Shown: piece by piece, positions 21,160-31,312 of the stretch
How the letters are laid out: the number at the start of each line of letters is the position of its first letter
How positions within the stretch are numbered: the first letter of the stretch is position 1
Assembly (NCBI GenBank): GCA_010356995.1
Contig: ML996699.1
Span: forward strand, 527,697 to 591,696
Length of the DNA: 64,000 nt
Reading direction: 5' to 3'
Source: Trichodelitschia bisporula
Lineage: Eukaryota > Ascomycota > Dothideomycetes > Phaeotrichales > Phaeotrichaceae
Notes under the pieces: model-generated
The model's input: only the letters and a program-made list of their open reading frames with translations
Database searches by the model: none
What the model was told of the DNA's origin: nothing
Made by a program: the position numbers and the translations under genes

Positions 21160-24100
21160 ATGGCGCCAATTAAGCGTGCCGCAGAGAACGATGCTGGTCG
21201 CCTAAAGCCGGCGAAGCACTCGACTGATAATCGGCCTGCGAAACGCCAAAGACAAACCGAAAAACAGTCGTCGGACTCCCGTTCCCCTGCCGCAAAGTTC
21301 TCGAAAACAGAGCCGTCGAAGGAAGCGCCTGCTAAGGATGCCGTCTCGGTTCTCCGCCTGGAAGAAAAAGCGTTCCCTCGAGGTGGAGCCAGCGTCCTCA
21401 CCCCCATCGAGCACAAGCAGATACAGCACGAAGCTACACGCGATGTTCTCTTCGAGCAATCGGGAGGCAAGCCTGCCGCTGTCGGTGACTTGAGCGGCAG
21501 CGAAGACGACGAGGCCACTGTGTCGAAGAAGTCAAAGAAGAAAGTGAAAAAGGGAAAGGGTAAAGAGAGGGAGGATACAAAAGAAAAGTCGGAGCGTCTT
21601 GAAAAGATTCAGGGCCTCAGCTTCAAGCGGCTGACGCCCGGCTCGCTTGTCCTCGGCCAGATCACGCAGATCACGTCCAAGGACCTCGCACTCGCACTCC
21701 CGAACAATATCACCGGATACGTTCCTTTAACCGAGATTTCAGACACAGTCACACAAAAGGTTGAGAAGCTGTTGGAGTCGGCCGACAAGTCCGAGGACAG
21801 CGGCTCGGACGACTTCGAGGACGTCGAGCCGCGCAAGCTGTTTCGTGTGGGCCAGTACCTGCGTGCGTACGTCATATCGAATGGCAGCGACAGCACCAAG
21901 TCCAGGAAGCGAATCGAGCTCTCCCTGATCCCGCGCCTCACTAATGTCGGCCTTTCAGCGATCGACCTTGTCGAGGGCTGCTTTGTACAGGCAGCAGTAG
22001 TCAGCGTCGAGGACTATGGCTTCATCATGGATCTGGGACTGGAGGATAAGAATCTCAAGGCCTTCCTGTCGTCAAAGATGGTTCCTGCAGACACTACTGC
22101 CAGCGCTGTCGAAGAAGGTTCTGTATTCCTCTGCTTCATCTTGGGCAAGAATGCCGACGGCAGCATCGTCAAACTGTGTGCCGACCACCAAAAGATTGCG
22201 AACCTCAAGAAGAATCAGTTCCTCTCCACCGCACCTTCTATAAATGTCTTCCTGCCTGGCACCTCGATGAACATGACAGTGACGGATGTGTCGTCATCGG
22301 GGCTCAGAGGACAGGTCATGGGCATGCTGGACGTAACATCGGACATGATCCATTCAGGCGCTGCACAGGCTGGCAAACCACTCCATGAAAAGCTATCTAT
22401 CGGGCAAAAGGTCAAAGCGAGAGTTCTATTCAAGCTTCCCAAGGGAGATTCACAAAAGATTGGCGTTTCGCTCCTCGACCATGCCTTGACGCTGTCGGCT
22501 CCTTCACTCAAGAAGGGCAAGTCTCCCGTCGAGCAGCTTCCAATAGCTACTATTGTCGAGTCTGCCAAGGTCGTCCGTGTGGAGCCCACGCTTGGTCTGT
22601 TCATGGATGTCGGCGTTCCTGGCATTCAGGGCTTCGCTCATATCTCACGCCTCACAGAGAAGAAAATTGATATGCTCTCGACAGACTCTGGCTCGTTCAA
22701 GGAGGGTTCTACTCACCGCGCGCGGGTCATAGGCTTCAATCCGACTGACGGCCTGTTTTTGATGTCGTTGGAGGAGCGCGTACTTGAGCAGCCATATCTG
22801 AGAGTTGAAGACATTCCCATTGGCCAAGTTGTTAAGGGGACCGTGGAGAAGCTGCTAGTCAACGAAAAGGGCGTCGGTGGCATCCTTGTGACTCTGGCCG
22901 AAGGGATCACCGGTCTAGTTCCCGAAATGCACATGGCGGACGTTCACCTCCAACACCCCGAGCGAAAATTCCGCGACGGTATGGCCGTAACCGCGCGAGT
23001 CCTCTCCACTAATCCGGAGAAGCGGACTATTCGTTTAACTTTGAAAAAGACGCTTGTTAACTCCGATGTCGAGCCGTGGACCAGCTACGAAGCTATTACC
23101 CCTGGTGCACAAGCCCCGGGTACGCTTGTCAACATTCTCGATAATGGCGCTGTGGTGCAGTTTTACGGCAGCATTCGCGGCTTTCTTCCGGTTGCCGAAA
23201 TGAGCGAGGCCTTTATTGCAAACCCCAAGGAGCACTTCCGTGTCGGCCAGGTGGTGACCGTTCGCGCCATCAACGTCGACGCTGAGAAGAAGAAATTGAC
23301 TTTAACCTGCAAGGATCAGGCAGGGTCTGATGAGTCGCGCAAGGCCTTCCAGGAACTCAAAATCGGCCAGATCGTTTCCGGTACCGTGACGGAGGTGTCG
23401 CCGGCAGCTATCAATCTTGAACTTGAGGGTGGCCTCAAGGGTATCCTCAAGAACGAGCAGCTCACTGACGGCTCTGAGAATAAGAACGTATCTGCCGCTA
23501 AGAAGACTCGAGTTGGCCAGAAGCTGCACGATGTGGTGATTCTCGAGAAGGCAGACCGGCAGCAGTTCGCTACCCTCTCCTCCAAGCCGTCGCTTGTCAA
23601 GGCTGCAAAGGAGGGTCACCTTCCCTCTACTATCCGCCAAGTTGAAGAGGGCAAGACACTTGCTGGATTTGTGCGCAACATCACCGGCGACCAAGTATTT
23701 GTCCAGTTTGGTGGGCGACTAGTTGGTCTTCTTTTGAAGACCGGCATGTCTGAGGAAATGAAGAATACCGAGTCTTTCGGTCTGCGTGTGGGCCAGTCGC
23801 TGTCCGCAAGGGTCCTCTCCATCGACCACAGTAGGGAACGCTTTTTGCTCACCCTCCGCGAGGACAAAGCTGAGGCTGTGCCTAAAGAGAACACTCGCTC
23901 CGGCCAGGAGCTCGTCAAGCCCGTCGATGGCAAGTCAAAGACGATTGCGGACTTTGCCTTGGGCAAGCATACTGTTGCGCGTGTCAAGAGTGTCAAGGAT
24001 GTCCAGCTTAATGTCGTGCTGGCCGACAACGTGCAAGGCCGCATTCACATCTCGGAACTGTTCACAAAGTGGGAGGACATCACTGACCCCAAGCATCCCT

Positions 24101-26546
24101 TGAAGCAGTTCAAGGTCGGTCAGCTCATCCCGGTTAGGATTCTTGGAATTCACGACGCTCGCACCCACCGCTTCCTTCCCATCAGCCACCGCACCGGAAC
24201 TCACTCTGTCTATGAATTGACTGCCAAGGTGGATGAAGAAGACCTCACGATCGATAACCTCGCGCTCGGATCGACCTGGATCGCATTCATCAACAACTTC
24301 GGCCCGCATTGTGCCTTTGTCAGTCTATCGGCCAGCGTCCATGGATCGATTGATCTGATGGACCTGTCCAGTGATTCGTCTTTACTAGGCGACCTTGCTA
24401 CCAACTTCCCGGTCGGATCTGCCCTCCAGGCCCGCGTCAAGGCTGTGGAGCCTGTCGAGAATAAGCTGAGGTTGACCGCTACCCCCGCCAACGCCGTGCC
24501 GCTCTCCATTGGCGACCTAAACAAGGGGCAGAAGCTCTCGGGCCGCATCACCAAGATCACAGATCGTTCACTCATTGTCCAGCTGAGCGAGGCTCTCACC
24601 GGCACCGTTACGCTCACGGAGTTGGCGGATGACTATTCGCAAGCCAATACATCTGCACATAAGAAGAACGATATTGTTCAGGTTGTCGTTGTGGACTTCG
24701 ATGTCCCCAACAAAAAAGTCTTCCTCTCCTTGCGACCCTCGCTGACGCAGAAGTCGGCTCCCGCAGCCAAGGACCGCCACATTTCCAGCGCAACGCAGCT
24801 CAAGGTCAATGATGTCGTGCGTGGGTTTGTTAAGAATGTCGCCGATGTCGGGCTGTTTGTTGCGCTAGGACCTCGAGTGACCGGTTTCGTCAGGGTAGCG
24901 GAGCTGTCGGACTCATATATCAAGGACTGGAAGGCATCTTATGAAGTTGATCAGCTTGTTCGCGGCAAGGTCACCGCCATTGACGAGGCCACGGGCAATG
25001 TGCAGCTGAGCCTGCGCGCCTCGGTTCTTGACAAGGACTACGTGCCATTGCTTACGATTGATGACTTGAAAAAGGGCATGATTGTCACTGGCAAGGTGCG
25101 CAAGGTGGAGGACTTTGGCGTATTCATTGTGGTCGACAACTCGCGCAACGTGAGCGGCCTCTGCCATCGCTCCGAAATTGCCAACGGCCCAGTCAGCAAC
25201 GTCAAGCAACTGTACGATGAGGGCGATGCGGTCAAGGCTCTCGTGTTGCAGGTTGACAAGGAGAAGCGGAGAGTCAGCTTTGGGCTCAAGGCGTCGTATT
25301 TCAAGCATGAGGGAGATGAAAGCAGCGACGAGGAAGGCGGCGTTGACGTCGAAATGGGGGAGGCCGAGGATGATGATTCGGATGTCGACATAGATCTCGG
25401 TGACGTCAAGTCCGCCGAGTCGGATAATGAGGACGGTGCCGAGGACTCGGACGCCAGCTCAAACGACGATGACAACGTCCCCAGGAAGGGTGGCCTCAAT
25501 GTCGGCGGATTCGACTGGACGGGTGCCATCAGTGACGGCGAGCAGGAAGCCAATGACAGCGAGGCGGAGCAATTGTTGAAAAAGAAGAAGCACAAGAAGC
25601 CCACGATCCAAGAGGACCGTACGGGGGACCTCGACCGCAATGGCCCGCAGTCTGTCGCCGACTTCGAGCGCCTACTGCTCGGGCAACCCAACTCTTCGAG
25701 CCTGTGGATCCAGTACATGGCGTTTCAGCTGAGCCTCAGCGAAGTGGACAAGGCGCGCGCCATCGGCGACCGCGCTCTCAAGACGATCAACATGCTCGAC
25801 CAAGACGAGAAGATGAACGTGTGGATCGCCCTCCTGAATCTAGAGAACGCTTATGGCTCACCTGAAACACTGGAGGAGGTCTTTACTCGCGCGTGCCAGT
25901 ACAGCGACAAGAATGAGATGCACTCGCGCCTGGCGAGCATCTACATTGAGTCGGGGAAGAACGAGGTATGTTCCAAAGGATTTATCAAGGGCTTCATGCT
26001 AACAGCTACTAGGAAGCCGCGGCCCTCTTCACGCGCATGCACAAGCTCAAGGACCTCACTGCCACGCCCACCTTCTGGCTTAACCACGCCACCTTCCTGA
26101 TGACAACACAGAATCAGCCCGACGCGGCACGCGCGTTGCTTGCGCGCGCTACTCAGTCAGTCCCTAAGCAGCAACACCGTCAGCTGGTTGCGCGCTTCGG
26201 AGCACTGGAGTATACATCACCGCACGGGGATGTGGAGCGCGGGCGGACCGTGTTTGAGGGCCTGCTGGATGCGTACACGCAGGTGCATCGGTGGGATTTG
26301 TGGGATATGTATCTTGATCTTGAGACTTCGAAGGGGGAGATGGCCCAGGCGCGCGGGCTGTTCGAGCGCATGGCGAAGCGCCCGATGAAGACGCGCCGGG
26401 CAAGGTACTTCTTTAAGCGCTGGGCGAAGTTTGAGGAGGAAGGTGGTGATAAGAAGGCGCTGGAGAGGGTTCAGGCACTGGCGAAGGAATGGGTGGAAAA
26501 GCATGCTGAGCGCAAGGAAGATGAGGATGTTGAGATGGAGGACTAA
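21160..26546 (+). CDS. rrp5: rRNA biogenesis protein RRP5
   Basis: Exons 21160-25965 and 26013-26546 give 1779 aa. RRP5 is a nucleolar factor required for both 18S and 5.8S/25S pre-rRNA processing. After a basic, Lys-rich N-terminus (KSKKKVKKGKGK), S1 RNA-binding domains run from about residue 155 to 1385; I count 12 or 13 units by their recurring G(x)3-5V...G..P pattern. An acidic linker (about 1385-1480, SSDEE...EDDDSD) leads to C-terminal HAT/TPR helical repeats (about 1495-1770, such as SSLWIQYMAFQLSLSEVDKA), the part that in yeast supports 18S maturation. The only intron (47 bp) falls within the HAT region. The start codon matches the family's basic N-terminus. Confidence 0.97.
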
Positions 26547-29500
26547 GGTTGGCGGAGAAGCTAGTTGTGTGACAATGGGTATGATTTTTGAGTTGGATTC
26601 TTTGGCCTGTTGTTCATCTGCTTGACATCTTCTAACTGACCGCTGATGGCCAAGGTACATGGGTCTGACAAACTCCGCCCGATCATCTTCACTTGGGAAA
26701 ACCAGGCCCTGAGGCCGACAGCTGCAACCCCGATATTTTTGTCAAAGCTCCAAAGCAAGCTGCCAAAACTGCCACATAGAATGGAAGAAAGAATCCTTAG
26801 GATCTGCGGTTCTATCGACACGGACCAGCTCAAACCCGACGGAGGAAATGAAGCCGTGCCTCAGCTTCCAACCGTGTGGATTGATAGTCCCGTTCCAAAT
26901 GAGCGACATGGGTCCAGAGCAGCGGGAGCACGATAATCGCGACTAAAATGGCGCCCAAGAAAGGGAACTAGCTTAGCCTTCACAAATGCCTTGTATCAGA
27001 TCTGTGGCGGAGCTGGCGTCATCAACCTGAGAAAGAGTCAAAGTGAGGCGGGAGGAAAGCGATGTGGGGTCGTGGGGTGTAGCATAAGGCTGAGGCCACA
27101 GTGCGGGGTTTTGTGTGGGGTCTGTTGTGCAATGATAGTACTGTGCAGTGTACGCCGGGGGAAGCGCGAGTTTCAGAACTGAATGGTGTGGCAACATTCC
27201 CGATAGACAAAGAGGTTGTTAGACTCTCGACTTGACTGATTCTTGAACGTGTAGGGCAAGGAAGTAAAATGCCGAGATATGCATCCGCAACGCCACCGGG
27301 GTTTCCAGCCCATTTTCGGCCACCGAGACTGACCGCTTCCACCAGATGCACCCGGGATTCTGGGATGAGCATGCCTTGGTAAGGTAGACTGTCATACCCG
27401 TTAAAAGTCCACTATCAGCTGAAATTCCCGCCAAGCCCACCGCTTGCGCAATGCATCAACGTCGATCAAAGTGAGGCAGTACCACACGTTGTGGGAGTTG
27501 TGAGCCGTGCAGCCCGGCCGCGTGGAAATGCGCGTGAGTGAGGCTACGGTGCGAACCGCTGTGATGTGCGATGGGGTGGATTATTCTTGACTTACTGGTC
27601 TAGACCCACTATGTTTCCGTATAAATGCGCGTTGACCGCCTCACTTTGATAGGGCAGGATTTGAGCCGCAAACAATGGGGCTACGCTTTAGTCAAGTTCG
27701 TAGGTGCTAATGTTATGTTGCAAGAGCTGCACAGTAGGGGGTGGAGCCTGTGGGACTTAGAGGTGCAGATGTCAAAATGAACGCGTGAGGGAAGATGGCC
27801 ATGGGATAGGTGTCGTTGACAGTTGATGCTGGTAGGAGTCTGCATACAATTCGATCAGAAATCAAGGAAGTAAGCCTGGTCATAATATCCAACAATGCTG
27901 TTCTCTCAACGGCATTTCAGGACCCTTTCTGTGTGTTTAGGGAAGGAGGGCAAGGTGACACCCCCTCCGTCTCCAATTGCACTTCGGGACGAACGGTTGA
28001 TCCGGGTGCAGATAAAGTTGAGCCTCAATACAAAGAAGACCGCCTCACTTTTCGCTGGTCAGCGGAGGTGATCGCTCCGCATGAAGAGCGGATGGGATGA
28101 TTCCGCTCCGATTTCCCACTGACGACACGAGAAAGCGGGGTAGAGCGGGGGATGATGGAGTGATTTTTATGGCGCAACGGGCAGGGGTGACAAGGCTGAG
28201 ATGGCTGAAGGAATGACTCGCGGAGGGGAGGAACAGACCAATTACAGAATTGAACTTTCCTGTAAACCAATGAAAATAAAGGACTTATGAAGCTGGACTT
28301 CTTATTAGAGCAGTGATAGATTCGAGGTCCAATAGATGGACAAAGATCTGAGAGTGGTTGACACGTCACAAGAAGCCACCGATGCGCGTCCCGATCAAGA
28401 CTTTACGATGTTCCTTCGCATCGCGATAAGGTCTTTGTCGCAAAGAAGCCCAGGGAGTTATGTTTCCCATTCATTATTCCATCTGCTTGGCCGTCTCATT
28501 GTTCTTGATTTCCTTGAGTCATTTGGACCGCTCTTGTTTGTTCAATGGCATTGCGTCGGGCGATGAGATTGAGCACGCCCCGTCCAGTCCACAACGCCCG
28601 GAGGGCGGCGTTGGGCGCCATTGATCCTGAGATATAAAGTTGATTTGTCTTCCGTGAGGAGCTCGAAGCGATGCGCCGAGCACTTGTCGCCGGGGTGGGA
28701 TGAAAGCCGGTCAAGGCCGAGCCGCCAGAAGCTCGAATGTAAGCAAGGCTTCGCGTCGCGGTATACCCCGTCCGTCGGAAAACATTAGTCGGTAAGGATG
28801 ATGTCGATCCTAGCTCGCGACGCGTTGCCGGTGATTCTTGAGGCGAAGGACTGGCGGCGTCCTGCTGATCTGATGACACCGGTGGACGAACGCCTATGCA
28901 TTTGACAAGCTCTTGACGCCGGCTCGCATGTCGCTTGCGGGAATAAGATCTCAGTGGTGATACTCTGCTGCTCGAGGTGATTAGCAGACAGTTTTACATG
29001 CTCGCAAGGAGGGATGGATGTTTGTCAGCTGGTAGTCGGTGGTGACTTCCTTACGGGTCAACTTTGCGCCGGCAGATCCTCACCTTTCGACGTCTGAGGG
29101 TTCGCAGTCCAAAACTCGCTATTTTCATACTTCTAACATCGTGCTGTTGGAGCAATAGTGAATGAAAGGTACTGATTATTCCGAAACCGTTACCTCAATG
29201 TCAACTTTTCCCCTTCTCGAACAGTAATTCGTACAGCATGGGCCGCCAAATGCTGTGTGAGTCCGATAGCCGCTCAGATTGGTCAGCTGCAGGAGGGCGT
29301 GCAAAAGCCGAGCAGGCGTTGATATCCAGTCGGTCCTGTTGCATTTCTTTCCTCTGCAGATTCGATATGGGCAAGTTCTACGACAAATCATAATACTCTA
29401 TGGCCTTGGAGCCTGTTGGCGATTTCTCAGCACCGTGAGGCTGCCTTCGAGGTTGTGAATGCGACTGTACACCCCGATACTGTGAACCTCAGACCTTTCA

Positions 29501-31312
29501 ACAGTCTACCGTTACTCGGCGCAAAAAGAAATTCCGGATGTTGGTGTCGCACATTTGTTTGGTTGACATTGTTCCCGCCGGTGAGTGGCGACGTACAGTG
29601 GGGTACAAGTACTCGTACAAGCGAGGCCTCTCGGAGCCTCGTCTCGATTGCGGGTTGTATTGAGGTCGATATCATGGAATCAGACTGGCGTGAAGCTGAG
29701 GTTGAAACGTGCGAGCCGCAGGGCCCGAGTGTTGGTCTGAGTGCTGATGACTTTGAGGCTGTTGGGATAGTTGAAGCTGCTGTGACATCGGTCAAGCATA
29801 CATCGATCCCAATCCATCGCACACGTGGAACTCTCCGCCAAAATTTCGAATTCTCCCGCAATGATTTCCGCTTTCAAAAAATCTCCAAAATGCTTCCAGA
29901 ACGCGCCAATGCACCTCGCTCACGTCTTTGGAAATTGATACCCGGATTTGGAGTGTCAGGCTGACCGGTTGGCTTCATATGCCGACCCCCGTGCTGGCAG
30001 ATCCAGGTTCACTGCATGCGGCCATAGCCTCCACAACTGGATGCCGCGCACGCGGAAGCCTAAACCCTTGAATACCTAGCGATAGAAGGCTGCCAGGCCG
30101 GAAAGAAAAAGAAAGGTTGATACGATGTTGAACATGAAGATGAAACAATTGTAATCCGTTCCTAATGGTTGGTTGGTGGCTCGCTATTGGCGTCGACTGC
30201 CGGAACGCTCGACAGGTCAGCCCCCCGGAGACCGATGGTGCCTGATTTGGATTGTCAATTGGGGTTCCGACGATTGTGTCTCATCAAGCGTTGTTGCTGG
30301 CGTCTCGGCCCCCGCAAATAATGTGGTGGTTTTTCTCGGAGATGCCAAGTGAATGCATTGTCCGTTGCACTACTATGGAAGTTCCGGTTGGAGACGGGCA
30401 GCGCACCTTTAAACCATGGCAGAGGCACGGATTAAGCTTCTCTGCCTCCAGGCTCCCTAGAGGCAACCGTTTGGGAAGTGTTGATGAGAAGTTGCCGATG
30501 TCGCTCTGGTGGACAATGAAATTGGAAGCTAGAGCACCGCGAGCTCAGCCTTGTGCTTTGCCTCATGGCCCTGCTCAGGCAGCCGGTCAAGAGTGAATGC
30601 CTCATTTCGGAATTGTGTATCGAGGCAAGGCTGTCCCCATTAACTCCTTCTGTCATTTACGCCATAGGGTCTTCCCAGTGCTTCTCCGCTGCCACAAGTT
30701 CTGGGACGCGCCGCGAGGCCGTCGCACTACGGTTTCCCAGATGCACCCACCCCCTTGTTAATCTTGCAGGTTGCTTGCATACGCGGGGCGAGGGCGGCCT
30801 CACTTTATATTACCTTCCGGTCACCATTCTGGCCAGTTATAATGCACCAAGACAAGGCAACTGGCAAGGGTAATAACAACTTTCAGCATGGACACCTTAA
30901 ACCTACACACCATGCTTTTGTTCCACTGCAGTTACCATTGCGGCCGGTATCATGGTCGTAGATTGTAACAATGGACTGGAAGGTGCATCTCGGGAATAGT
31001 CTGGCCTGGTGGGTTTCAAATGAAGATCACATGCTGACAATCCTAGCTGGCGGGACTAACGGCGTGAGGAACACTTAAGCATCGCAATCCCATCCCGATT
31101 CTACATTTGTCGACCGCAAACATAAGGGTTGACGAAATTCCTCAACCTCCCTTTCCTACTCCAGACTTCCTCGGTACCCTCAGTTGGCATAGATTTTCCA
31201 TGCCCCAACCCATTACTCCAATCGCCACAGATACCTGACGCCCGTTAAACTTTTGTCAGAAGGCGACGAAGGCATCTCTCTCCGCCAGCCCAACGAAGCA
31301 ACCTCCGCCGCA
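26547..31312. other. 4.7-kb region with no recognisable gene
   Basis: Between RRP5 and the RD/RS-rich gene I find only short, overlapping frames on both strands with no family signal. A 96-codon ATG frame at 26646-26936 and a 182-codon non-ATG frame at 29416-29964 are the longest. The base composition is not strongly A+T biased, so this is not an obviously RIP-degraded island. It carries five copies of AAAGTGAGGC/GCCTCACTTT (see that entry). It may contain non-coding RNA or long regulatory sequence, or fast-evolving genes I cannot recognise. Confidence 0.5.
27038..30806. repeat. Dispersed 10-bp word AAAGTGAGGC, five copies in both orientations
   Basis: Copies: TCAAAGTGAGGCGG at 27038-27051 (+), ATCAAAGTGAGGC at 27475-27487 (+), its exact inverse GCCTCACTTTGAT at 27638-27650, CCGCCTCACTTTT at 28040-28052 (inverse) and GCCTCACTTT at 30797-30806 (inverse). 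The second and third form a 13-bp perfect inverted repeat enclosing 176 bp. Confidence 0.7.

Noticed and set aside
26646-26936. 96-codon ATG frame just after RRP5
   Set aside because: Starts with ATG and has fair composition, but no recognisable domain and no sign of introns or conservation; at this length it may be chance.
27475-27650. Treating the inverted AAAGTGAGGC pair as a proven MITE
   Set aside because: No target-site duplication is visible and copy number elsewhere is unknown, so it is kept only as a hypothesis.
28496-28879. 127-codon minus-strand frame, Ser/Arg-rich
   Set aside because: It begins with GTG, lacks an upstream ATG and shows no family signal.
29416-29964. 182-codon plus-strand frame in the gene desert
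   Set aside because: Begins with TTG rather than ATG, is overlapped by an equally open minus frame and has no domain.
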